Assembly (NCBI GenBank): GCA_003134045.1
Contig: PLAH01000161.1
Location: 69,849 to 133,848 of the forward strand
Reading direction: 5' to 3'
Source of the DNA: Gammaproteobacteria bacterium
Lineage (GTDB): Bacteria; Pseudomonadota; Gammaproteobacteria; Steroidobacterales; Steroidobacteraceae
Length of the DNA: 64,000 nucleotides
Part shown: in pieces, positions 44,761 through 53,791 of the stretch
How the letters are laid out: each line of letters starts with the position of its first letter
How positions within the stretch are numbered: the stretch's first letter is position 1
Notes under the pieces: model-generated
Databases searched by the model: none
Seen by the model: the letters and a program-made list of their open reading frames with translations, nothing else
What the model was told of the DNA's origin: nothing
Translations under genes and position numbers: made by a program

Positions 44761-45930
44761 ATGCGCGTCACCATCGCCCAGCCTCTGATTCCCGCCTACC
44801 GACGCCCTCTGTTCGAGTCTCTTGGAGCGCTTCCGGACATCGAATTGACCGTGCTGGCGGGTCCCACCATGGGCAGCCTCCGCGGCTTCGAGACGGGTGC
44901 CTCGTTCAGGTTCGCGCCGGCCCCCGTCCGGCAATGGGCGTTTGGATTCCGGGGGCAGTGGGCGCAACTCAGGGCTTTGATAGGGAAGCGGCCGGATCTA
45001 CTCATTGTCCCTTGGGATATCCACTATTTGACTCTGGGTCCTACCGTGGCACTGGCCCGAGCCAGGCGCGTACCGATAATCCTGTGGGGCCATGGCTATT
45101 CGCAGCGGCCGCATCCGTTGACCGACGCCGCACGCAATGCCTGTGGTCGATTCGCCGACGGTGTCCTGCTGTATACCCGCAGCGTCGCGGCGCAACTGAT
45201 TGCGGACGGGGTGTTTCCCGCCGAGCGCGTCTTCATCGCGCAAAACGCCTTGGACCAGGCGCCGATTCAGGCCGCGAGACAACACTGGCTGTCGCGGCCG
45301 CAGGAACTGGAGAAGTTCAGGGAAGAGCACGGCATCGATCCGGCGCAAACCGTCGTTTTCATCTCACGGCTCGAGACCGGGAATCATATCGAGTTGCTGC
45401 TGCAGGCGACGAGAATCATGTGCCAGACACGACCGCAACTCAAAACCATCATCGTCGGAGACGGTAGTCATCGCCACCAGCTCGAACAGCTCGCGCATTC
45501 ACTTGGAATCGGCGACCGCGTCATCTTTACCGGTGCCTTGTACGATGAGACGTTGATCGCACCGTGGATGATGAGTAGTTCGGTCTTTTGTTATCCCGCC
45601 AACATCGGGCTGAGCCTGCTGCATGCTTTCGGCTATGGCGTACCCGTCGTCACCACGAACAACTCACTGGCCCAGAATCCCGAATTCGAGGCGTTGATCG
45701 ATGGGAGCAACGGTCTTCTCTATCGCGACGGAGATCTGCAGGATATGGTGCGCCGTTGCACGCAGCTTCTGGATGACACTTCCCTGCAACGCAAGCTGTC
45801 GGTCAACGCGCTCGACACCGTTCTCGAACGCTATTCCATGGAAAACATGGTCAAGGGCTTCACTCAGATATTCGCCTGGGTACGGCGTCGCCGCGACGGC
45901 CGTTCGCAGGCTGCCCGAGGCGAGATATGA
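44761..45930 (+). CDS. Glycosyltransferase family 4-like
   Basis: A 389-residue GT-B enzyme. The N-terminal domain starts MRVTIAQPLIPAYRRPLFES. The C-terminal Rossmann half has VVFISRLETGNHIELLLQAT, TIIVGDGSHRHQLEQLA, and SLLHAFGYGVPVVTTNN, the region where the nucleotide-sugar contacts lie. Donor and acceptor cannot be read from sequence. It overlaps the next gene by 4 nt. Confidence 0.87.
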   Translation: MRVTIAQPLIPAYRRPLFESLGALPDIELTVLAGPTMGSLRGFETGASFRFAPAPVRQWAFGFRGQWAQLRALIGKRPDLLIVPWDIHYLTLGPTVALARARRVPIILWGHGYSQRPHPLTDAARNACGRFADGVLLYTRSVAAQLIADGVFPAERVFIAQNALDQAPIQAARQHWLSRPQELEKFREEHGIDPAQTVVFISRLETGNHIELLLQATRIMCQTRPQLKTIIVGDGSHRHQLEQLAHSLGIGDRVIFTGALYDETLIAPWMMSSSVFCYPANIGLSLLHAFGYGVPVVTTNNSLAQNPEFEALIDGSNGLLYRDGDLQDMVRRCTQLLDDTSLQRKLSVNALDTVLERYSMENMVKGFTQIFAWVRRRRDGRSQAARGEI

Positions 45931-47135
45931 AGGCCGCGTTCCTGATGACATCCGTATCCCGACGCGGCGGTGGCGTCGCCGAGGTGGCGCGGCAACTCGC
46001 CTGGCAGTTGCAGTCGAGTCCCGATGTAGAAGTACCGGTATTTGGGCTCACCGATGATTGCACCACGACGGATATGCCGAGCTGGCCGCCGCTTTCGGTG
46101 AAGACTTACAAAGTTTGCGGCCCGCGCGGATTTGGCTATGCGCCGGGCTATCGTGGCTCGGTCCGGGAAGCTCGCGTGGATCTGCTGCATTGCCATGGTC
46201 TGTGGATGTATCCGTCATTCGCGAGCCTCAAACTGGCCGCCGACGGCCTGCCCTGCCTCATCAGTCCGCATGGCATGCTCGATCCCTGGGCGCTGCGCAA
46301 CTCCGGCTGGAAAAAACGCCTTGCAGGAGCGTTATTCGAAGATGCCCATCTGCGCCGCGCTGGTTGCCTGCATGCGCTATGCGCCGCAGAACTCGAGGCG
46401 ATACGTTCGAGCGGCTTCACCAACCCCGTATGCGTCGTCCCCAACGGCGTCGAACTGCCGCCGCGCCGGAGCGACGGGCACGCCGACAAGGCAGCTTTAC
46501 GCGCAAAGCCGGGACAACGCGTCCTGCTGTTTCTGGGCCGCGTCCACCCCAAGAAGGGCTTGGACGCATTGATCGAGGCCTGGAGCATGGTCCGTACGCG
46601 TATTCCTGGCGTCTCAGACAATTGGCTGCTCGCGATTGCGGGATGGGAAGGACAAGAGGGTTACCAGCGCGAGTTGGTCGGCAAGGCATCCGCGTCGGGC
46701 ATCGCCGAGTTCGTCGCTTTCCTGGGGCCGCTCTATGGCCAGGACAAAAACGCAGCGTTGAGCGCGGCAGACGCTTTCGTACTGCCCTCGCTCAGCGAGG
46801 GCATGCCCATGGCAGTCCTCGAGGCCTGGGCTCACGAGCTCCCCGTTGTCATGACATCCCACTGCAACCTGCCCGAAGGATTCCAAGCCGGCGCCGCGCT
46901 GCGTGTCGAATCGGATGCGGCGTCCATTGCCGATGGACTCGAGTCACTGCTGGTCATGAACGACTCGGACCGGCATCACATCGGGCAAAAGGGGCGCTTG
47001 CTCGTGGAGCAGCGCTTCACCTGGCATAAAGCGGCTGCGGACTTGCGTTCAGTGTATCTGTGGCTCAGCGGCGGCGGCGCCCGTCCCGATTGTATCGATC
47101 AGCCGCTCGTGAAGGCCGCCCAGCATGAATATTGA
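45927..47135 (+). CDS. Glycosyltransferase family 4
   Basis: A 402-residue GT-B enzyme. N-terminal SVSRRGGGVAEVARQLAWQL is the Gly-rich acceptor loop; LLHCHGLWMYPS and LISPHGMLDPWAL are characteristic of this subgroup. The donor half has LFLGRVHPKKGLDALIEAW and LPSLSEGMPMAVLEAWAHEL (E-x7-E motif). It begins in an ATGA overlap with the previous gene and ends in a TTGA overlap with the acetyltransferase. Confidence 0.9.
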   Translation: MKAAFLMTSVSRRGGGVAEVARQLAWQLQSSPDVEVPVFGLTDDCTTTDMPSWPPLSVKTYKVCGPRGFGYAPGYRGSVREARVDLLHCHGLWMYPSFASLKLAADGLPCLISPHGMLDPWALRNSGWKKRLAGALFEDAHLRRAGCLHALCAAELEAIRSSGFTNPVCVVPNGVELPPRRSDGHADKAALRAKPGQRVLLFLGRVHPKKGLDALIEAWSMVRTRIPGVSDNWLLAIAGWEGQEGYQRELVGKASASGIAEFVAFLGPLYGQDKNAALSAADAFVLPSLSEGMPMAVLEAWAHELPVVMTSHCNLPEGFQAGAALRVESDAASIADGLESLLVMNDSDRHHIGQKGRLLVEQRFTWHKAAADLRSVYLWLSGGGARPDCIDQPLVKAAQHEY

Positions 47136-47755
47136 TACCTGCCCCACCGCGACTCTGCGCCGTGATTGACGCGAAGTCCGGCCCTTCCCCCGGCGACGCG
47201 CCGGCCATCGCCCAGGATGGCCGCGGGCAGCCCCATCCCTACTCAACGTCCGAACGAATCAAACGAGTGGTATGGAGCTGCTTTTACTGGACGCTGTACC
47301 GGTGGGTGCCGCGGATCTTCAATGGATGGCACCGAAGTTCTCTGCGAATGTTTGGCGCCACGATCGGTCCGGATGTACTCATCTACCCCTCGGCGCTCAT
47401 CGAATGCCCTTGGAATCTGGTGCTGGCCAACAACGCCGTCATCGGTGACGGCGTGCGCCTCTATGCCCTGGGCCCCATTCACATCGGCCGGCATTCCGTC
47501 ATCTCGCAACTGGCACATCTGTGCGCGGGGACTCACGATTACACGGATCCACGCATGCCCTTGCTGCGGCCGTCCATCATCATCGGAGACGGTGTATGGA
47601 TATGCACCGAGGCGTTCATCGGCCCCGGCGCGAACGTCGGCCATCGGTCCGTCGTCGGCGCGCGCTCGGTCGTGATGGGGGCTCTACCCGAGGACATGGT
47701 ATGCGCAGGAAATCCCTGCCGGCCCATCAAGCGTCGAGTCATGAGGAACCTTTGA
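47132..47755 (+). CDS. WcaF-like left-handed beta-helix acetyltransferase
   Basis: A 207-residue hexapeptide-repeat protein. The block TIGPDVLIYPSALIECPWNL starts the beta-helix; GTHDYTDPRMPLL carries the catalytic His and matches colanic-acid acetyltransferase WcaF; the helix ends at IGPGANVGHRSVVGARSVVM and GNPCRPIKRR. It uses acetyl-CoA in the cytoplasm. The TTG start overlaps the upstream stop; GTG at 47162 is an alternative and may be preferred since the first residues are not conserved. Confidence 0.85.
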   Translation: MIPAPPRLCAVIDAKSGPSPGDAPAIAQDGRGQPHPYSTSERIKRVVWSCFYWTLYRWVPRIFNGWHRSSLRMFGATIGPDVLIYPSALIECPWNLVLANNAVIGDGVRLYALGPIHIGRHSVISQLAHLCAGTHDYTDPRMPLLRPSIIIGDGVWICTEAFIGPGANVGHRSVVGARSVVMGALPEDMVCAGNPCRPIKRRVMRNL

Positions 47756-48558
47756 TGGAATCGATCTGCGTCATCACGCCCTGCTTCAATGCGGCGCGTT
47801 ACCTGCCGAGCTGCCTGCAAAGCGTGGCGGCGCAGGGCAAACGCGTTCACAAGCACATCGTCATGGACGGCGGCAGCAAGGACGGGTCCGCCGACATACT
47901 CGACGAGTTTTCTCGACAGGATCCGAACCTCGTATGGCGGTCGGAGCGCGACGAGGGTCAATCGGATGCGTTGAATAAGGCTCTCGCGCTGGTCGATTCG
48001 CGCTACTTCGGGTGGTTGAACGCCGACGATTGTTACTTGCCGGGACGTATTGCACCATTGATAGAGGCGGCTCAATCGGCGCCCGCGCCCTCCATCGTGT
48101 ACGGCGATTATCAAGTCATTGACGCAAACGGCGCTCTCGTCAAGCGCCGGCAACAGCCTTCTTTCAACTATTGGGATTGCCTGTACAGCTATCTGACGGT
48201 CCAGAACGCCGCTGCGATCTTTTCAACCGATATCTGCCGGCAAACCGGCGGCTTCGACAAGAATTTCGAATTCTGCATGGACTATGATTTGATTTTGCGG
48301 CTGGCCAGCAAGGGGCCCGTGCACCATGTCCGGCAATATATCGGCTCCTTCCGCCATCACGCCGATGCGAAGACTTCACGTCTGCAGCACATCTGCGAGT
48401 CCGAAACACAGCGATTACGACTCACTGTCAGCGGCCGGTCGGCAACCAGTTTGCGTCGCCGGCAGCTGATCGGGAAAATGCGCGTGGCAACTCGGATGTT
48501 GCTGGAGGGCTGCCTCGCATCCCGGCTGAGTTCAAGCAACGGCGACGGCAGCCGATAA
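47755..48558 (+). CDS. Glycosyltransferase family 2
   Basis: A 267-residue GT-A enzyme. N-terminal ICVITPCFNAARYLPSCLQS, then HIVMDGGSKDGSADIL and the metal-binding GWLNADDCYLPG (DxD-like). The block YGDYQVIDANG and WDCLYSYLTVQNAAAIF are typical of this GT2 subgroup. It starts in a TGATG overlap with the acetyltransferase and is the last gene before the AT-rich segment. Confidence 0.9.
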   Translation: MESICVITPCFNAARYLPSCLQSVAAQGKRVHKHIVMDGGSKDGSADILDEFSRQDPNLVWRSERDEGQSDALNKALALVDSRYFGWLNADDCYLPGRIAPLIEAAQSAPAPSIVYGDYQVIDANGALVKRRQQPSFNYWDCLYSYLTVQNAAAIFSTDICRQTGGFDKNFEFCMDYDLILRLASKGPVHHVRQYIGSFRHHADAKTSRLQHICESETQRLRLTVSGRSATSLRRRQLIGKMRVATRMLLEGCLASRLSSSNGDGSR

Positions 48559-49482
48559 ACCTACACTTCTGCCGGTTTACGACAAATGGTACTGCAGATT
48601 TCGTTCAATGTATGACTACACGGCACTTGGTAAAGACCCTGCTTAGCTAAATTCCGCCTGTGGCAATAATCTGCCTGCTAGCGGTAGCGGCGCGGAAGGT
48701 GTCTTGCAATCAGGCTAGTTGCTGATGCGATACCATGTCGTGACCGAGATTATCAAGCCGCACATGTCAAAGTGACAGTGACCGGAATTTTTACCGGCGC
48801 CGGCCCATTTCTCACGATCGCTGCGCGATTTCTCAATTCGGTGGCGGGTAGCAGTACGATTACTGCAACCGTCATAGGCACCGATCTTGCCCTGCCGAGC
48901 GGAGACGCCTATGTTACGCTCGGTTTCAACAGCAGCACTGCAAACACAGTTTTCGTCACCCTCACCACGGCTGCAGGCGGGCTGAGTGGCTTTACCCCAG
49001 CGGGCGACATCAAGTTAGAAATCAGTGGTAATCCATATCGGATCGAGCGAGTTTGATGGATGTTTTGTATTGCGAGTCCATCGGGATTATAGCGAATGTG
49101 CGGCGTGAAATGCTTGCGGCAGCGGGCAAATGCCCGTGCGGAGCCGTGAAGCGTTTTCTCCTACGACTATGAAGCTGTCACTTCTTTGCAATCCTTCTGC
49201 TACAAACTCCGCCTACCTTTTGTGCATGCCGAAATAGGCCGGGTCTGATAGTTAGAGAAGGCAGTGTCGTTTAGCCAGGCTGTTTGTGTGGTTCAAAACC
49301 ACAAATGGCAATTAGCAATTGCCCGGCTTTGCATCGGGAACTAGGGCGTCCGGCGCTCAAGCGTTGCCCGCTAGTACGCGCAAAGTCTTTTACTGTTTAG
49401 TGAGCAGGTTCGATCCCGTTTTCGCGCGCAAGGCCCGGACAATTCAACGAGGGCGGTCGACCAGTGTCCTTCGCGATTCACA
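48559..49482. other. AT-richer gene-poor segment with hairpins and an orphan ORF
   Basis: More than 900 bp of visibly lower GC between the GT2 gene and the second MBOAT. Apart from a 94-codon frame it shows no gene. Two adjacent inverted repeats lie at 49287-49323 (TGTGGTT/AACCACA with a 3-nt loop, then GGCAAT/ATTGCC with a 5-nt loop), and CGGGCA/TGCCCG lies near 49123-49136. It looks like decayed or transferred sequence; no transposase remnant was recognised. Confidence 0.5.
48772..49056 (+). CDS. Orphan 94-residue ORF, possibly a gene fragment
   Basis: Starts at GTG without a Shine-Dalgarno. The product is rich in Thr, Val, Ala and Gly with alternating hydrophobic residues (FTGAGPFLTIAARFL, DAYVTLGFNSSTANTVFVTL), suggesting a beta-sandwich. 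The frame continues upstream for about 28 codons without an initiator, so it is more likely the tail of a lost gene. Not recognised. Confidence 0.3.
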   Translation: MTVTGIFTGAGPFLTIAARFLNSVAGSSTITATVIGTDLALPSGDAYVTLGFNSSTANTVFVTLTTAAGGLSGFTPAGDIKLEISGNPYRIERV

Positions 49483-51021
49483 ATGCTATTTAATTCCTAC
49501 GTCTTTATATTCATCTTCGTGCCGTCCGTTTTTGCCGGGTTCTTCCTCTTGGCGCGGCTCAGCACCCGGCTTGCCGGTCTATGGTTGGCATTCGCATCCC
49601 TTTTTTTCTACGGATGGTGGAATCCACGATACGTTCCGCTTCTCATCGCATCCATAGCTTTCAACTATGTGATCGGTGGGGTCATTGGCCGGGCGCGTGC
49701 CGCCAAATCGCAGCGTCCTGCCACTCTCGCTCTTATCACTGGTATTTGTGGAAACATTGCGTTGCTGGGCTACTTCAAATATGCCAATTTTTTTCTGAAA
49801 ATAGTGAATCCGCTATTCGGTACGGACCTCGGCGGATTGAACATCATTCTTCCCCTGGGAATTTCGTTCTTCACATTTACTCAGATTGCCTTCCTAGTCG
49901 ATACATACCGCGGAATGTCCAGCGATTACGATCCTTGGCATTATTTATTGTTTGTGACTTATTTTCCCCATCTAATTGCCGGTCCGATTCTTCACCACAA
50001 ACAGATGATGCCGCAGTTCTCCCGAGCCAGCACCTACCGGCTCAACCTGGATAACGTAAATTTTGGAATGACAATGTTCACCATTGGGCTTTTCAAAAAA
50101 GTTGTGCTAGCCGACCAGTTCGCCCTTGTTGTAACGCCCGTTTTCGATTCGGCTGCTCATGGCGTGAATGTCCCGCTGATAGAAGCATGGCTCGGTACGC
50201 TTGCATATTCCCTTCAGCTCTATTTCGATTTCTCCGGCTATTGCGACATGGCGATTGGTGTATCAAAGATCTTCAATATCGATCTACCTGTCAACTTCGA
50301 CTCCCCTTACAAATCAAAGAGCATCATCGAGTTCTGGCGCCGGTGGCATATGACTCTCTCGGCCTTCCTTCGGGATTATCTGTATTTTCCATTGGGCGGC
50401 AACCGGAAAGGGCCGGTGCGACGGTACACAAATTTGATGACGACAATGGTGCTTGGCGGCTTGTGGCACGGTGCGAGCTGGACGTTCGTATTATGGGGCG
50501 GTTTGCACGGGTTTTACCTGATTGTCAATCACGCATGGCAGGCGTTTAAGCACCGCTGGCAACTGGACGGCATCCCATGGAGGTGGATGCCCGGGCATGC
50601 TCTTACGTTCCTTGCGATAGTTGTCGCCTGGGTGCCGTTTCGTGCCGCAGACTTTGAAGCGACTGCCTCTATGCTACGTGGGCTCGCGGGAATTAACGGA
50701 GTTGCATTGCCGAGCGCGCTAAAGAAATACGGAGAATTTCTCGCAACCGCCTTGCCTAAGCTATCCGTGCGCTTCACCAGCCAAAGCGTGATTGGCGATG
50801 CCTATTCGGCGGCCTCTTGGATTGCCATCGGCCTAGTGATAGTCATCTGGATGCCGAATTCACAGCAAATTATGAATTTTGGTTCTCAACGCGAGCGATC
50901 CAGCTCTCTTTTCTGGAAGCCCACATTGCCTTTTGCGCTAATGTCGGCATTGGGATTCCTGGTCGCAATACTCATGGTTGGATCCACCAAAGTCTCCGAG
51001 TTTCTCTACTTCCAGTTCTGA
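49483..51021 (+). CDS. Second MBOAT family O-acyltransferase (AlgI-like)
   Basis: A 512-residue polytopic protein starting MLFNSYVFIFIFVPSVFAGF. Motifs parallel the first MBOAT: LPLGISFFTFTQIAFLVDTY, HLIAGPILHHKQMMPQF, YFDFSGYCDMAIGVSKIF, catalytic His329 in GGLWHGASW and His342 in GGLHGFYL; here the fuller AlgI form DYLYFPLGGNRKG is kept. The base composition is more AT-rich than that of neighbouring genes, suggesting separate acquisition. No carrier protein or FkbH accompanies it, so it may use an ordinary acyl donor such as acetyl-CoA. Confidence 0.93.
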   Translation: MLFNSYVFIFIFVPSVFAGFFLLARLSTRLAGLWLAFASLFFYGWWNPRYVPLLIASIAFNYVIGGVIGRARAAKSQRPATLALITGICGNIALLGYFKYANFFLKIVNPLFGTDLGGLNIILPLGISFFTFTQIAFLVDTYRGMSSDYDPWHYLLFVTYFPHLIAGPILHHKQMMPQFSRASTYRLNLDNVNFGMTMFTIGLFKKVVLADQFALVVTPVFDSAAHGVNVPLIEAWLGTLAYSLQLYFDFSGYCDMAIGVSKIFNIDLPVNFDSPYKSKSIIEFWRRWHMTLSAFLRDYLYFPLGGNRKGPVRRYTNLMTTMVLGGLWHGASWTFVLWGGLHGFYLIVNHAWQAFKHRWQLDGIPWRWMPGHALTFLAIVVAWVPFRAADFEATASMLRGLAGINGVALPSALKKYGEFLATALPKLSVRFTSQSVIGDAYSAASWIAIGLVIVIWMPNSQQIMNFGSQRERSSSLFWKPTLPFALMSALGFLVAILMVGSTKVSEFLYFQF

Positions 51022-51030
51022 GCGCGCCAA

Positions 51031-52023
51031 GTGCATAAACAAGCACCACTCAATAGATTGAGACTTTCGCCGGTTCAATATTTGGCAACGTTTGTCTTTA
51101 TACAGATATTACTTCTATCTTTATTTGTTGCATACGTATCGGCATTCCCGAGCCAGCTTCCTGCCCCGCGGTTTTCCTCGAGCGAATCCTTCAACGAAAA
51201 GGCGCGATGGTTGCGGAATGCCGGGACGATGAGCTGCGACATGCTGATAGCTGGATCATCCATTGCGCTTAACAATGTAGACGCTTTGGGTATCAAACGC
51301 ACCCTGGGCGAGAATGCGGTTCTAAATACTGGATCATGGGGACTAACCATCCCTGAGAGTGCCGCGCTTCTCAGTATACTTGCACCAATGTGCAGGCCGC
51401 GAATTATCATCGTCGCAGCTTTTATCGGTGACTTTGGCCCAATCGGTAGGAAAGCGATCGACTGGCCTTTGTTCGCCCGGTACATCAGCGGAGCGCCGGC
51501 AGCAGAGATGTATTTGCGGACTTTCGACCCTAGCTACTACGTACGCGCACTTCTTCATCGGCGACAATACTCTACGAAGAAAGCATCTATCTACGAATCA
51601 CTACAGTTCGACGAAACGGGTTCGGTATTACTCGATTGCGATCGATTTGAGGTGGATGAAGCCAGGTGGAACGGTTACAAGTCGTCTCCGGCGGCAGATC
51701 GGCGCCTGATCGGGTCGGACTTAGACGCGCTAACTGCCATTGGTCAGATTGCGCGAGAGCAGAGTGCCCAATTCATCTTTGTCGTTCCGCCATTGCGGAC
51801 TGTCGCACAATCGGTTGTAAATGAGACCGACAACGCAAAGGAAATATGGCGGGAGATAACAAGAACCGTGGAAGCCGCAGGCGGCTCCATACTATCGCTG
51901 TCCGGCAGCACTTCTTTCGACGATTCAAATTTCGTCGATTACGCACATTTAAATGCTTGTGGCGCGAAGAAGGTTGCCGCATCGATTGTATTAGCAATTC
52001 GGAAGGTTGACGGCCGCCAGTGA
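51031..52023 (+). CDS. SGNH-like partner of the second MBOAT
   Basis: A 330-residue protein with GTG start, an N-terminal signal-anchor (FVFIQILLLSLFVAYVSAF) and an extracytoplasmic domain. Block I is MLIAGSSIALNN (Ser76/Ser77; GSS instead of GDS) and the C-terminal block is DYAHLN with Asp303 and His306. It follows the MBOAT by 9 nt and shares its AT-rich composition. It is only distantly like the SGNH protein at 39988, so the two cassettes are not recent duplicates. Confidence 0.72.
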   Translation: MHKQAPLNRLRLSPVQYLATFVFIQILLLSLFVAYVSAFPSQLPAPRFSSSESFNEKARWLRNAGTMSCDMLIAGSSIALNNVDALGIKRTLGENAVLNTGSWGLTIPESAALLSILAPMCRPRIIIVAAFIGDFGPIGRKAIDWPLFARYISGAPAAEMYLRTFDPSYYVRALLHRRQYSTKKASIYESLQFDETGSVLLDCDRFEVDEARWNGYKSSPAADRRLIGSDLDALTAIGQIAREQSAQFIFVVPPLRTVAQSVVNETDNAKEIWREITRTVEAAGGSILSLSGSTSFDDSNFVDYAHLNACGAKKVAASIVLAIRKVDGRQ

Positions 52024-52174
52024 AATGGCTTGCAGAACCGATGCCATGAGGACCGTCATCGCGGCTCGACGCACGATGTGTCGACTGTTGATTGACCACG
52101 CAGAATCGGACGGGCGCTGTTCGGCAGCCCGCTCAGTATGCCGAGGCCGACTGCTTGCGGTCGGCCGAGCGCCC

Positions 52175-52858
52175 TCAGCTTTCGCCCGGCTTTTCGGCAG
52201 TTATAAGATATTGTTGCGCGAGAAATCGTTCCCCGATACCCAAGCTCAGGGCATTCATGAGGCGGTCGCTCCGCAACAGTTGATGGCGGCGGAAACTAGG
52301 TTCTACGGTGCGTATTTTAAGTCCGGCGGATCGGACCAGATCGAGCATGTTCTTGCGGCAAAAGAATCGCAGGTGGGTCCGGTCGAGAACCCCGGATGGA
52401 GCGTAGCGAAAATCCCCAAGAACGATTCTTGCAAACGCACGCCAATAGAGAATATTGGGCAAGCTGATCACAAAAGTACCGCCGTGGTGAAGGAACCCGG
52501 TCAGGTACTGAAGCGCGCTCCACGGATCGCGAAGGTGCTCCAGCACGTCGCCGCAAATGATGACATCGAAGCTCTCCGGCTCGAGGTCGAGACTCTGCTG
52601 TTCGATGTCCGCGATTATGAAGCGGTCGATCTCCACGCGATTTTGCTTTCCCCCTGGGATCGCCATCAGCTCGACGCCGACCACTTCACGAGCTTTACCG
52701 GATTGCTTCAGAGCGACGAGCATGGATCCTTCGGCCGCGCCGATGTCAAGCACGCGTCCCGAACCTGAGGGAACGAGCTGAAATAGGTCGTGCCGATCTA
52801 TGTTGAAGTAGCCCGATCCCTTTTCCGCGTAGTGAGCGGTTGGATTAACCGTCGCCAT
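52175..52858 (-). CDS. Class I SAM-dependent methyltransferase
   Basis: A 227-residue protein. SAM motif I is VLDIGAAEGSML; the acidic end of the second strand is VVGVELM; motif II-like region is FDVIICGDVLEHLRDPW, and LPNILYWRAF follows. This pattern is common in sugar O-methyltransferases of polysaccharide loci. It is the last gene of a minus-strand set of four; about 150 bp separate it from the convergent SGNH gene. Confidence 0.87.
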   Translation of the reverse strand: MATVNPTAHYAEKGSGYFNIDRHDLFQLVPSGSGRVLDIGAAEGSMLVALKQSGKAREVVGVELMAIPGGKQNRVEIDRFIIADIEQQSLDLEPESFDVIICGDVLEHLRDPWSALQYLTGFLHHGGTFVISLPNILYWRAFARIVLGDFRYAPSGVLDRTHLRFFCRKNMLDLVRSAGLKIRTVEPSFRRHQLLRSDRLMNALSLGIGERFLAQQYLITAEKPGES

Positions 52859-52881
52859 GGATGCGCCTCTTGTTCATTAGG

Positions 52882-53628
52882 CTAATGTGACCTTGCCATC
52901 AATAATTGAATTGCTAAATTCTTGCCCATCCGCTTGAGATTGCTACTTTGGTATTCTTTACCGCTCGTTCCGGAAAGACCCCGAATTCTGGGATAGACGG
53001 GCAACATCCAGCGTTGTCGGGCAACTCCAGCCAGCGAATCGAGGTATGCGTTCTCGAGATATTTGCCGTGAGCGTCATCGCATCGCGCATACGACATCAA
53101 TAAATTGGCCTGATAAAAATCCCGCCGGACAATGAAAAATCGTGTGTCCACGGCGTGTACCTTCAAGAAACCAAAGTAGCTGAACGCCGCCGTTCCGTTA
53201 TAAGCCTTCCTACACGACCAGTAGTTGTCGACCCACAGCTTGCCCGTGCACTTCGCAAACGAATCGGCTGATTTCAGGATCTCACTATGCTCGAGCGCGT
53301 ACCTGACGATTTCGCCCTCGCCGTACCCCTTGCCTTTGATCTTCACTTGTTCACGATCGTTTTCAAAAGCGATGACTTCGATTCGGCCCGAATCGATGGT
53401 TCCGCATGTCTTCAGGTCTCGACTCAAGTCGTAGCCGGAGCCATCGCACAATACGAAATTGGTATCGCTACACAGGGCCATCCAGTTGGACAGCGCCCTG
53501 AGCGTGGCCTTCACTCTTTCGGAGGCATCCGTCATTTTCGTGAAGGGCGCGGTCGCGGTGATGGCGGACGTGAGCAGGATCGGCAGGCGTCCCTCCGTCG
53601 AAAGTCGTCGTTTGCTGAATCTGTACAT
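52882..53628 (-). CDS. Unrecognised polysaccharide-locus protein
   Basis: A 248-residue soluble protein without signal peptide. It begins with a strand-like block ILLTSAITATAPF, then TNFVLCDGSGYDLSRDL, GKGYGEGEIVRYALEHSE, FAKCTGKLWVDNYWSC, and DTRFFIVRRDFY. The pattern (strand, DGSGYD acidic turn, GEGE, later strands) is like a nucleotide-sugar-binding GT-A fold, and I recall similar proteins in capsule loci, but I cannot name the family. The gene lies 23 bp upstream of the methyltransferase. Confidence 0.6.
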   Translation of the reverse strand: MYRFSKRRLSTEGRLPILLTSAITATAPFTKMTDASERVKATLRALSNWMALCSDTNFVLCDGSGYDLSRDLKTCGTIDSGRIEVIAFENDREQVKIKGKGYGEGEIVRYALEHSEILKSADSFAKCTGKLWVDNYWSCRKAYNGTAAFSYFGFLKVHAVDTRFFIVRRDFYQANLLMSYARCDDAHGKYLENAYLDSLAGVARQRWMLPVYPRIRGLSGTSGKEYQSSNLKRMGKNLAIQLLMARSH

Positions 53629-53791
53629 GCGAGCGGCCGCCGGAATATGAACTTTTTGTTACGGATCTAGAACGGCCGCTGATGAGCGGGCCGATAGTAT
53701 AGGCGGCAAGGCTTTAATTTTTGTGACAGATCGAAGTCGATGCGGGCAATCGGTAGGTAACTCGCGGGTGGCTGCAATGGCTCGGATCCAT

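Noticed and set aside
49395..49425. Possible tRNA T-loop (GGTTCGATCC)
   Set aside because: No matching acceptor or anticodon stem could be folded around it.
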